This document shows, piece by piece, positions 1 through 7,130 of a stretch of DNA of 39,593 nucleotides (position 1 is its first letter; every line of letters begins with the position of its first letter). Source of the DNA: Acidobacteria bacterium Ga0077534 (GTDB lineage Bacteria; Acidobacteriota; Blastocatellia; Pyrinomonadales; Pyrinomonadaceae); assembly GCA_001464455.1 (NCBI GenBank), contig LNEI01000031.1, forward strand, positions 1 through 39,593. Reading direction: 5' to 3'. Position numbers and translations under genes: made by a program. A model generated the notes under the pieces. It ran no database searches. It was given only the letters and a program-made list of their open reading frames with translations, and had not been told where the DNA came from.

Positions 1-585
1 TTTCAATTTCGCAAGAGTTCATGTAGCGTCTTATGCATGAACACCTGTACCATTTGCAATTCCCGCTCGAACATCTCGGTCAAACTCCCGCAATTCGCTC
101 CGGACAAAAAGCTAGCATTTATCGAAAGCGTCTGCGAAGAGCTCATCAAAGACCGCTTCGGGCCGTGGTACGTGTTTGAGTCGTCAGCGACCGCTCACGA
201 TGCAGTGCCATCTGCGGCAGTGGGCTGGGATCTGGGATTCGCTACGCCGCGAGGCCGCCGCTCTGGGTCGGCCCTAGCTGGCGGGGTATTGGGACGCGCG
301 ATATCGCGAGCCGGCCGTGGCGGGTCAGTACCACCTGCGGTAGCGGGTGGGGTTTTGGGACGCGCTGCATCGCGAGCCGGCCTTGGCGGGTCAGTACCAC
401 CTGCGGTAGCGGGTGGGGCTTTGGGACGCACGGCTAGAGACCCGCTGCACCGCATCTACGTCGTTCCGATTTCTCTTCGGGGTCTTGAGTCTTCAAGAGC
501 CCCGGTCTCTATGATTCCCGGTACTGACCCCAGATCTCTCCTCGCCCAACCACGCGGATCACCTCGTTTAGCCCTCACTTTTTGA
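1..585 (+). CDS. Possible hypothetical protein, 5' end outside window, C-terminus made of tandem repeat
   Basis: Frame 1 is open from the first base to a stop at 583-585, with an internal ATG at 37. The first 60 or so residues read like a normal protein (for example EELIKDRFGPWYVFES), and a C-x2-C pair lies near the start. From about base 280 the frame passes through the 66-bp tandem repeat (22 residues per unit, GGSVPPAVAGG core) and then low-complexity sequence. I do not recognise the family. One reading is a real gene whose original C-terminus was replaced or extended by repeat DNA. The alternative is that only the first 200 bases are genuine coding sequence. No downstream partner gene is visible. 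Confidence 0.3.
   Translation, partial: FQFRKSSCSVLCMNTCTICNSRSNISVKLPQFAPDKKLAFIESVCEELIKDRFGPWYVFESSATAHDAVPSAAVGWDLGFATPRGRRSGSALAGGVLGRAISRAGRGGSVPPAVAGGVLGRAASRAGLGGSVPPAVAGGALGRTARDPLHRIYVVPISLRGLESSRAPVSMIPGTDPRSLLAQPRGSPRLALTF
281..430. repeat. 66-bp tandem repeat (about 2.3 units)
   Basis: TTGGGACGC recurs at 289, 355 and 421, exactly 66 bp apart. Each unit carries GCGGGTCAGTACCACCTGCG followed by GTAGCGGGTGG. Because 66 is a multiple of three, the frame stays open through the array. The GGTGG/CCACC-containing half can fold on itself. Both flanks of the array are also repeat-rich. Confidence 0.8.
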
Positions 586-902
586 ATTTCCAATTTTGAA
601 TATTTAATTGACGTAGATCTTTGACAATCCGAGATCCTGGGACGCAAAGCTCCCTCCGATCAACCGCTAACCCGGTTTAGAGCCCGGTTGCTCTCGCGGC
701 CTGAGCCTCGACACTACGTTAGCAGCGACCTAAACCAACACCCACAGGCCGCCGGTATGGTCCGCTGCTACAAACAGTAGACTCCTACGGAGCCTTCCAG
801 AGGCAACGCACAGGGATGCCGAACTAGCTGCAAACGTACCAAGATTCCTGGGACGCATCCATGCAACTCCCCTCCTGTCCAGGAGGGGAACCATAGCGAA
901 AA

Positions 903-1104
903 CTCCCCTCCTGGACAGGAGGGGTGCCCGCTTCGGGCGGGGTGGTTGAGTGGGTTAGGTACCACAAACAAGAACAGACACCGCGAAAGTTTGGGACGCA
1001 AAGCGACGACGCGACACTTCGTACAGTTCAAAATGAACAATCCCCACCATTTCAACCACCCCGTCAGCCCAAAGCGGCTGCACCCCTCCTGTCCAGGAGG
1101 GGTG
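903..1104. repeat. Family B palindromic element, copy B8
   Basis: It begins with the hairpin CCCCTCCTGGACAGGAGGGG, followed by TGCCCGCTTCGGGCGGGGTGG and TTGAG. It ends with TTTCAACCACCCCGTCAGCC and the same hairpin as its reverse complement (CCTGTCCAGG centre). The core (TGGGTTAGGTACCACAAACA and onward) differs from the cores of the copies elsewhere in the window. The end hairpin at about 1085-1104 is shared with the next element. Confidence 0.7.
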
Positions 1105-1272
1105 CCCGCTTCGGGCGGGGTGGTTGAGTGGGTTAGGTACCACGAACAAAAAGTTTGGGACGCAAGCGAAAACATGCACGAACGATACGTACCCTCGAGG
1201 ATGCTCAATCCCAAACATTTCAACCACCCCGTCAGCCCAAAGCGGCTGCCACCCCTCCTGTCCAGGAGGGGA
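1085..1272. repeat. Family B palindromic element, copy B9
   Basis: Same ends as B8, and its core begins with the same TGGGTTAGGTACCAC and then diverges. It contains TTTGGGACGCAAGCG in the core. After a 16-base linker, one more end-hairpin follows at about 1291-1312, so the array continues as an incomplete copy. Confidence 0.7.
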
Positions 1273-1326
1273 GTTGCTGCTGCGTGATTCCCCTCCTGGA
1301 CAGGAGGGGAGTTCTTGGGACGCAAC

Positions 1327-1360
1327 GAAAAAAGGCCCGATCATTATTGATCGAACCTTT
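1327..1360 (-). terminator. Rho-independent terminator after the tRNA pair
   Basis: Read on the minus strand, AAAGGTTCGATCA pairs with TGATCGGGCCTTT across an ATAA loop (with G-U pairs) and is followed by a T run. It lies directly downstream of tRNA-Asp, so it should end the Val-Asp tRNA transcript. Confidence 0.75.
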
Positions 1361-1373
1361 ATATTATTTCGAA

Positions 1374-1450
1374 TGGCGGGGCCGACGGGACTCGAACCCG
1401 CGACCTCCAACGTGACAGGCTGGCGTTCTAACCAACTGAACTACGACCCC
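1374..1450 (-). tRNA. tRNA-Asp (GTC)
   Basis: On the minus strand the acceptor GGGGTCG pairs with CGGCCCC, followed by discriminator G and an encoded CCA. The anticodon stem CCAGC/GTTGG holds the loop CTGTCAC, giving anticodon GTC. The T arm has GGTTCGAGTCC and the D arm GTTC/GAAC. The gene is 77 nt. G73 and GTC both fit aspartate. Confidence 0.95.
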
Positions 1451-1459
1451 GCAAAAGAT

Positions 1460-1535
1460 TGGTGGGCACGAAGGGACTCGAACCCCTAACTTCCTCCTTG
1501 TAAGGGAGGCTGTCTACCAATTGACGTACGTGCCC
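1460..1535 (-). tRNA. tRNA-Val (TAC)
   Basis: On the minus strand the acceptor GGGCACG pairs with CGTGCCC, discriminator A, with CCA encoded. The anticodon stem CCTCC/GGAGG holds CTTACAA, giving anticodon TAC for valine. The gene is 76 nt. It lies 9 nt upstream of tRNA-Asp, so the two are almost certainly co-transcribed, Val first. Confidence 0.95.
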
Positions 1536-1613
1536 GAAAAAGAAGTTTTCGGCGACGTGCCCGATGAATTTTCAAAAAAACGTCGCTCGAATCCGAAAAT
1601 TGAGCGAACCTTA

Positions 1614-1642
1614 ACCTTACGAGAAGCCAGTTTATCTGTCAA
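1614..1642 (-). promoter_or_regulatory. Candidate sigma-70 promoter of the tRNA pair
   Basis: On the minus strand a perfect TTGACA (1642-1637) is followed after 17 nt by TAAGGT (1619-1614). The -10 is poor, but the spacing and the position about 80 bp upstream of tRNA-Val fit a stable-RNA promoter. Confidence 0.4.
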
Positions 1643-1661
1643 GTCAATCAAAGGAAAAGAA

Positions 1662-2672
1662 TCACCCTCGGCGCATCAGGATCGGCTTCGAGTCAGGCTC
1701 TTGCCCTGCCGGACCGTCATCGTAGGTCAGGACGGTGCCGCCGAAACCGACGACCCAGCCGCGGCCGTTGTTAAAGACAATCCGCTCGAGCCTGTGCGTT
1801 GTTTTCGACGCGACATCGGTCCAGTTGTTGCCGCCGTCGCGGGTTCGGACGATCACGCCGTTTTCACCTATCGCCCAACCGCTCGTGGTGCTCGTAAAAT
1901 ATACGTCGGTCAGATTGGCCGTGACGCCGGAAAACTGCTGTCGCCATAGTCGTCCGCCGCCGTTCGAGCGAAATATTCGCCCTTTTGTACCGACCGCCCA
2001 GGCGCCTTTGTCGCCCGAGAAAAATACTGAGCTGAATCTCATGTCGCGGTCACCGATGAGCGAAGCTTTTTCCCAGGTAAAACCCGAGTCTTCGGTAAAC
2101 ATGATCGTTCCGCCGGCCCCGACGATGGCTCCGATACGTTCGTTGGCATAAGCACCACCGAGCATCAGATAGTGGATAGGCGTTTGGACCTTTTTCCACG
2201 ACTGACCGTCTTCCTGCAGCTGATATATGACACCGCCCTCGCCAAAAGCCATTGCGCGGCCATCGGGGGCGAAAAGCAGCCGAGCAACACGTTCGCGGCC
2301 ACCCTCTTCGAACTCGAATTTATCCCAGGTTTTGCCGCCGTCGAGCGTCCGTCTAAGGTATGATGCGGTCCTGGTCGTTCTGTCGAAGACACTGCGTTCG
2401 CAGAGCATCCACCCTTTGTTCGGATCAACGAAATGGATCTGCTGGATCGCATCAGCCGTAAACTTTTTTGCCTGGACCCATGTTTTGCCGCCGTCCTGAG
2501 TGGAAAGCAAAACACCGTCAGTTCCCGCGATCCAGCCGCGGTTGGCGTCTAGAAACGTTATGTCCTTAAACCACGCGAAACTGTTCGTATTTCGCTTCAC
2601 CCACTCGGCGCGTGCATTCGCAGCTCCGAAAAGAACGGCGAACACAAATATTATTGCTTGAACTTTACGCAT
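1662..2672 (-). CDS. Ycf48/BNR-type beta-propeller protein, exported
   Basis: 336 residues from the ATG of MRKVQ. This start gives a clean signal peptide (hydrophobic IIFVFAVLFGAANARA, cleavage about residue 22) and has AAAAGGT upstream; a longer frame upstream would run into wza. The mature protein is built of propeller blades with repeated GG-x-x-W turns (QDGGKTW, LDGGKTW, EDSGFTW, RDGGNNW) and blade motifs of the form GWxxG. This matches the Ycf48-like/photosystem II assembly-factor fold, which is also common in non-photosynthetic bacteria. It starts 13 nt after the exporter gene and is the last gene of the exopolysaccharide cluster. A periplasmic or surface scaffold role is therefore inferred; no catalytic residues are evident. 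Confidence 0.85.
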   Translation of the reverse strand: MRKVQAIIFVFAVLFGAANARAEWVKRNTNSFAWFKDITFLDANRGWIAGTDGVLLSTQDGGKTWVQAKKFTADAIQQIHFVDPNKGWMLCERSVFDRTTRTASYLRRTLDGGKTWDKFEFEEGGRERVARLLFAPDGRAMAFGEGGVIYQLQEDGQSWKKVQTPIHYLMLGGAYANERIGAIVGAGGTIMFTEDSGFTWEKASLIGDRDMRFSSVFFSGDKGAWAVGTKGRIFRSNGGGRLWRQQFSGVTANLTDVYFTSTTSGWAIGENGVIVRTRDGGNNWTDVASKTTHRLERIVFNNGRGWVVGFGGTVLTYDDGPAGQEPDSKPILMRRG

Positions 2673-2685
2673 TTCGAATGACCTT

Positions 2686-3489
2686 TTAGAACGGGCTTCC
2701 GAACAGCAATCGGGCCGCACTCGCCTTGCCGAGCACATCAAAGAACTTGTCAATGGTAAAGCCCTTTCCGGCAACAAAGACCTGATCGCCCGGGTTCAGA
2801 AAAACCATATCGGCCTTGCCTGTTTCCATTTTCGAAAGGCTGACCTGTTTACGTTCGAGCCGTCCGTCGCGGGTGTAGCTGACAACGTAGACCTTGTCTT
2901 TGTTGCCGTTCTTCGTCACGCCGCCCGATTCGAGAATGGCCTCGTAAACGCTCACCTTTCGGTCCATGACGCGAACGCCGGGTGCGGCCACGTTGCCCAT
3001 AACGCTGTATCGCGTCGACATCGCCTTTTCGAGGGTCACCGACACTTTAGGGTCGATGATGAACTCATCGAGTTTCTTGGTTATCTCGGCTGCAACCTGC
3101 TCGACTGTCTTTCCGGCGACGAGGATGCCCTCGCGGATAAGCGGGTATGTGATGCGGGCGTTGGGCGGCACGGGCTTGCTCAGGATGCAGTATTCAGGAC
3201 ACTGCCCAAAAACTTCGACCGAAATCACATCGCTTGGACCGAGGCGGTATTCCTTTAGGTAATTGTTGTAATACGGCACGATGTCGTCGTCAGATACGAC
3301 TTCGTCTGTCTCGGCCGATTTCTCATTTTCCGAAGTCGGGGCCGGCAGCGGCACCGAACTTTTTGGCTGCTTGTCCGACTTTAGGACGTCCGCTTTTGTC
3401 GTATCCGACTGGGCATGAGCCGTTAAAGAAAAAAGCAAAGCACTGAGAACGAACGTCAATAAACTACTTGATAAAAACTTAACTTTCAT
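2686..3489 (-). CDS. Wza-like polysaccharide export protein (Poly_export + SLBB), PEP-CTERM-associated type
   Basis: 267 residues. There are two in-frame ATGs two codons apart; the second has GAGGA at about 7 nt and is preferred (the first is at 3495). The signal peptide ends at AHA-Q, with no lipobox cysteine, unlike E. coli Wza. After a charged, Pro/Ser-rich linker comes the Poly_export domain (YRLGPSDVISVEVFG, about residue 80, to DPKVSVTLE, about 150). An SLBB domain follows (YSVMGNVAAPGV to NPGDQVFVAG). The family forms the outer-membrane or periplasmic ring that passes exopolysaccharide out of the cell. It sits between the priming transferase and the Ycf48-like protein in the same operon. 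Confidence 0.9.
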   Translation of the reverse strand: MKVKFLSSSLLTFVLSALLFSLTAHAQSDTTKADVLKSDKQPKSSVPLPAPTSENEKSAETDEVVSDDDIVPYYNNYLKEYRLGPSDVISVEVFGQCPEYCILSKPVPPNARITYPLIREGILVAGKTVEQVAAEITKKLDEFIIDPKVSVTLEKAMSTRYSVMGNVAAPGVRVMDRKVSVYEAILESGGVTKNGNKDKVYVVSYTRDGRLERKQVSLSKMETGKADMVFLNPGDQVFVAGKGFTIDKFFDVLGKASAARLLFGSPF

Positions 3490-3546
3490 AACCATTTCCT
3501 CGTCCGTTGGTGTTAAACAACTATTCCACTTGTGAATCCAATTTTG

Positions 3547-4935
3547 CTATCTTCCCTTTCCAAACAGAACGGTCTTGACCGTGTCAAAGACGATCACAAG
3601 GTCGAGCGTAAGGCTCTGATTCTTGATGTAATAAAGGTCGTACTGGAGCTTTTGGATCGCATCCGCAACCGAGGCACCGTACGGATACTTGATCTGAGCC
3701 CAGCCCGTCAGACCCGGAGCAACCAGATGCCGATGCTCGTAATATGGGATCTCCTTGGCCAACTGATCGACAAAGTGCGGACGCTCCGGCCTCGGGCCGA
3801 CAAAACTCATTTCGCCCTTCAGAATGTTCCAAAACTGCGGTATCTCATCGATCCGAAGCTTTCGAATGACCTTTCCAACGCGCGTCGTCCTGTCATCGTT
3901 CGTAACCGCCCAGATGGGCTTGCCGTCGGCCTCAGCATCCGTTTTCATCGAGCGGAACTTGATGACCCGAAACGGTTTACCGCCCTTACCGACCCGCTCC
4001 TGCATGTAGAATATCGGCCCTCTCGAGTCCAGCTTGATCAAGATCGCCGTAATGATCGCGATCGGCAAAGAAACGATCGCCCCGACAAGTGCCAGTAGCC
4101 TATGGATCGCCTCACGGACGACGAGCTTCAACTGCGATTCACGCCTTTTGTTGGCAAAGATCAGCCACGATGGGCGGAGCATATCGACGTGCACCTTGCC
4201 CGTAATGCGTTCAAAAAAAGAAGTGCATTCCTCGATCGACACATCGCCCGCGAGGCTCATTTTCAGCAAAGCTTCGGTCGGAAAGGCTCCTCGCCGTTCA
4301 CGGACCGCTATCACAACGCGGTCGATGCGCTCACTGCGGATTACGGACTCGAGTTCGTGCGCCTTTCCGAGGATCTCGGATCGTCCGAGTTTCTCTCGCG
4401 GTTTGGCTCCATTTTCCGAGAGAAAACCGACGATGCGATATCCGGCATCACGCCGTTCCCAAACGGCTTCCGCGGTATCAAGGGCGGATTTGCCGGTGCC
4501 GACTACGAGGATCTTTTCACCGATATCAGGGTGCCCGGTCAAACCGTGGATGAGCACCCGCCACCCTAGAAGCAGAACCAATACGATCGGAACCGACAGG
4601 ACCGTAACGCCGCGGCCGATGAGCATCCCGGGAACAAAGTAGAAGAACAAAGCGAGAAGAGCCCAAGCTATGCCAAGCGCCTGAACTAGCCGGAGCAGAA
4701 GTTCACGCCGATTGGTCATTACGATATAGTCGTAAAGATCGTAAAAGTAGAGGAGAAGCAGGCAGACACACGTAGCCAACGATATTTTTAGCCAGCCATT
4801 CTTAGCGTTTAGTTCATTCTCAGACCCCGCAAGGCCAAGGCGCAGGTAGAGTGCTAAGATGACGCCGCAATAAATGATCGCGGCATCAGCCAGCAGTAAC
4901 CAGAACAACCTTGAACTAAATCTTGCAGCACCCAT
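3547..4935 (-). CDS. Polyprenyl-phosphate sugar-1-phosphate transferase (exopolysaccharide priming enzyme)
   Basis: 462 residues. The N-terminus has about four membrane helices (to about residue 120), followed by a nucleotide-binding-like domain (ILVVGTGKSALDTA) and a fifth helix (LLALVGAIVSLPIAIITAIL). The C-terminal bacterial sugar transferase domain shows YMQERVGKGGKPFRVIKFRS, RKLRIDEIPQFWNILKGEMS, FVGPRPERP and APGLTGWAQI. These are the signatures of the WbaP/WcaJ family, which moves a hexose-1-phosphate from a nucleotide sugar to undecaprenyl phosphate at the inner membrane. The PEP-CTERM-associated EpsB-type subgroup is the likely place, given the neighbours. It begins 11 nt after the kinase gene. 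The sugar cannot be told from sequence. Confidence 0.93.
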   Translation of the reverse strand: MGAARFSSRLFWLLLADAAIIYCGVILALYLRLGLAGSENELNAKNGWLKISLATCVCLLLLYFYDLYDYIVMTNRRELLLRLVQALGIAWALLALFFYFVPGMLIGRGVTVLSVPIVLVLLLGWRVLIHGLTGHPDIGEKILVVGTGKSALDTAEAVWERRDAGYRIVGFLSENGAKPREKLGRSEILGKAHELESVIRSERIDRVVIAVRERRGAFPTEALLKMSLAGDVSIEECTSFFERITGKVHVDMLRPSWLIFANKRRESQLKLVVREAIHRLLALVGAIVSLPIAIITAILIKLDSRGPIFYMQERVGKGGKPFRVIKFRSMKTDAEADGKPIWAVTNDDRTTRVGKVIRKLRIDEIPQFWNILKGEMSFVGPRPERPHFVDQLAKEIPYYEHRHLVAPGLTGWAQIKYPYGASVADAIQKLQYDLYYIKNQSLTLDLVIVFDTVKTVLFGKGR

Positions 4936-4946
4936 TTTTTTCGGCT

Positions 4947-5963
4947 TTACTGAGGAGCTACCGCTTCACCGAGCCGTTTGTAGTTGTAGTACCCGTAGTT
5001 GTAATGCGATTCTTCAAGCACGTCTTCACTCTGATTCAAGACAACGCCCAGCAATCGGTCGCGTGGGATCGGTTCGAGCAAGCGTTCGATCACGCTGTAA
5101 CGCGTACGATTTGCCCGCACGACGAGCATCGCACCATCGGCGTGGTTGATCAGAACGGTCGCATCCGTAAAGATGCCCAATGGCGGAGCATCGATAATAA
5201 TGTAGTCAAACATCTCACGGGCCTCTCGCAGGATCTCTTTGAAACGCGGGCCCGATATCATTTCAGCAACGTCATTACGAGCTTCTCCACCCGGCAAGAT
5301 ATGAAGCCCGGAAGGCTCAAGCCGGACTATCGACTCTGCCAAGGTTGCGGTTCCGTCGAGCACATGCGATAGGCCCGTATCCGTTTCGATACCGAGGTAA
5401 TCGCCCAGGCTCGGCATGCGCAGATCGCTATCGATGATCAGGCAGTTGACACCATCTGTTTGGGCCAGAAGCCATGATAAGTTCAGTGCAGTAACTGATT
5501 TGCCTTCGCTCGGATTGACACTCGCGACGACTATCGACTGCAACTTCTGACGCTGGCTCTTGTGGAGAACATGAGTACGGAGGCTGCGGTACTCTTCGCA
5601 ATAATTCGACAAGGGCTGCGTGATCGCAACCAGTCTTGGCTCAACGCGTTCGGTGTCGACAGCCCAGCTGACAAAGTCAGGAAGCTGTCGACCACCGACG
5701 CGCGTTAAGGATTCGGCGTCCAATTTTGCCCCGGCAGAGATCTCCGTCTCCAATCGAACAGGGAGTGCCGTCCCGTTCGTTGAATCCGGCTGCCCTATGA
5801 ACGCCGAACTTGGGCTACCGATCTTGATGTCCTCACCGAGCAGGTCTGGCGGCAAATTTGTCCGCCGAACGCTCGGATTAAAAGGGACTATCTTGTCCGA
5901 CGGGTTGTATTCGCCGCCGAGCCTTTCGGTATGCTTTTTTTGTAATGCTTTGAGAATGCTCAT
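4947..5963 (-). CDS. BY-type tyrosine autokinase (CpsD/CapB family)
   Basis: 338 residues with GGAGAG upstream of the start. The N-terminal 120 residues are a poorly conserved linker. The kinase domain has Walker A SVNPSEGKS (about 148-156), Walker A' LIIDSDLRMP (about 175-184) and Walker B YIIIDAPPLG (about 254-263). It ends with a tyrosine cluster (YNYGYYNYKR, about 321-330), the usual autophosphorylation site. There is no membrane-anchored Wzz domain, so the adjacent chain-length protein should be its membrane activator, as in the split CpsC/CpsD systems and the PEP-CTERM-locus TyrKin family. Its role is to control polymer length and export by cycling phosphorylation. Confidence 0.93.
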   Translation of the reverse strand: MSILKALQKKHTERLGGEYNPSDKIVPFNPSVRRTNLPPDLLGEDIKIGSPSSAFIGQPDSTNGTALPVRLETEISAGAKLDAESLTRVGGRQLPDFVSWAVDTERVEPRLVAITQPLSNYCEEYRSLRTHVLHKSQRQKLQSIVVASVNPSEGKSVTALNLSWLLAQTDGVNCLIIDSDLRMPSLGDYLGIETDTGLSHVLDGTATLAESIVRLEPSGLHILPGGEARNDVAEMISGPRFKEILREAREMFDYIIIDAPPLGIFTDATVLINHADGAMLVVRANRTRYSVIERLLEPIPRDRLLGVVLNQSEDVLEESHYNYGYYNYKRLGEAVAPQ

Positions 5964-5999
5964 TGTTGAACTCTCCGATCTATTTCGCTTCGAGCGAAA

Positions 6000-7070
6000 C
6001 TATGAGTTGAATTTGTTGAAACCATTAAGTGTGCCGAGTTCGAGTGTCACGTCGTCATCCAGGTCCTCAAATATGAGGGTGTCGCCGTTCGAATATCCAT
6101 TCGACCCACGAGATTCCGGTTGAGGCTCGGGTTTGAAGATACGGGGCTTTACGGCCTCTGTCCGGGCGGCTCCGTGCCAAATATCATCCTTGGCATCTGC
6201 CCGTAGAACACGGCCTGCCGGCGATTGAAATGCCTGTTCAGAAGCGATCAAGTTATCCTTTCTAGGCAGCATGTCCAGATTATCGGCAACCGCTTCTATG
6301 ATCTGACGGCCGATCACCGGCTCTCCGGCGGAATAGGCCGCGAGCATAGCGTTGTCGCAAAGGTTGTTGATCTGACGCGGAATGCCGTCGCTGCACTGGT
6401 AGATAAAGTCAACGGCTCCCGGCGTAAAGACGTTCGGCTGGTCCGATCCGGCGATCATCAAACGCTCGGTGATGTAGCGGTCGACTTCCTCGACATTTGG
6501 AAAAGGATGCATCGTGCATCGGAGGGCAACTCGCTGTTTAAGCTGGCGGAGATTCTGCTGATTCAGCTTATCGCGGAGTTCCGGCTGACCGGTGAGCACG
6601 ATCTGCAGGTGCTTTGCATTATCCGACTCGAAGTTCAGCAAAAGCCTGATCTCCTCGAGCACGAAGTCGGAAAGCTCGTGAGCTTCGTCAATGATTATCA
6701 CGGTACGAAGTCCGCGGCGATGCCGTTCTTCGAGCACCTTGCCCATCAGCGTGAGCAGCTCGGATTTGTTGGACCAATCCTTGATACCGAGCATCTGCGT
6801 AACGTGATGGTAGAATTCGTCGATCGATAGACGCGGATTAAAAACATAAGCCGCGAGCACACTCGAATCGAGGCGGCGCAGTATCCACCGAAGTGCTGTC
6901 GTCTTACCCGTTCCGACCTCGCCGGTCAGGACGATGAGGCCCTTCGCATTCTCAAGACCGTAATAAAGGCTCGCGAGTACCTCGTTATAACTCGGCGTGA
7001 ACACGATAAACCGCGGATCAGGCGTCAAAGTAAATGGAGAATCGTCTAAACCGAAGAATTCTTGATACAT
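6000..7070 (-). CDS. ExeA/GspA-like AAA ATPase of the XrtA/PEP-CTERM locus
   Basis: 356 residues. It opens with MYQEFFGLDDSPFTLTPDPR, typical of the ExeA-like family found beside exosortase genes. Walker A is GEVGTGKTT (about 50-58) and Walker B is VIIIDEAHEL, followed by the sensor-like IVLTGQPEL. The C-terminal 80 residues are charged and unconserved, ending in an acidic stretch (DLDDDVTLE). Members of this family accompany Wzz, the tyrosine kinase and the exporter in exosortase-linked exopolysaccharide operons. The exact mechanical role is not established; assembly or polymer handling at the inner membrane is likely. It lies 36 nt upstream of the kinase gene, in the same operon. Confidence 0.9.
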   Translation of the reverse strand: MYQEFFGLDDSPFTLTPDPRFIVFTPSYNEVLASLYYGLENAKGLIVLTGEVGTGKTTALRWILRRLDSSVLAAYVFNPRLSIDEFYHHVTQMLGIKDWSNKSELLTLMGKVLEERHRRGLRTVIIIDEAHELSDFVLEEIRLLLNFESDNAKHLQIVLTGQPELRDKLNQQNLRQLKQRVALRCTMHPFPNVEEVDRYITERLMIAGSDQPNVFTPGAVDFIYQCSDGIPRQINNLCDNAMLAAYSAGEPVIGRQIIEAVADNLDMLPRKDNLIASEQAFQSPAGRVLRADAKDDIWHGAARTEAVKPRIFKPEPQPESRGSNGYSNGDTLIFEDLDDDVTLELGTLNGFNKFNS

Positions 7071-7130
7071 AAGTTTCTATCTCAACCTCTGTTCCGGTAG
7101 ATCCGGGTCAAAACCTTAAGAAGCTAATTC

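Larger units (their letters stand above)
586..1326. repeat. Gene-free stretch holding palindromic elements and TGGGACGC motifs
   Basis: I see no convincing gene here; the open frames consist of repeat translation. The stretch contains family B elements at about 903-1104 and 1085-1272, which share one hairpin. It also has isolated end-hairpins around 866-886 and 1293-1314. The motif TGGGACGC occurs at about 638, 848, 992, 1156 and 1316, continuing the series in the 66-bp repeat just upstream. GCTAAC at 666-671 and GTTAGC at 718-723 form a short inverted repeat. The segment around 762-797 (CTACAAACA then CCTACGGAGCC) looks like part of another intergenic repeat. Confidence 0.65.

Noticed and set aside
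195-455. Minus-strand 86-codon open frame over the 66-bp repeat
   Set aside because: Pure repeat translation (Pro/Arg/Ala-rich), no ribosome site.
664-725. GCTAAC/GTTAGC inverted pair as an integron attC site
   Set aside because: The boxes do not match the RYYYAAC/GTTRRRY consensus, inner boxes are missing, and no integrase or cassettes are seen.
631-1004. TGGGACGCAAAGC resembles the core of c-di-GMP-I (GEMM) riboswitches
   Set aside because: The flanking GGCAAACC strand, a proper GAAA-capped stem and the second helix are not there, and the motif also sits in a tandem repeat and in palindromic elements. No regulated gene follows.
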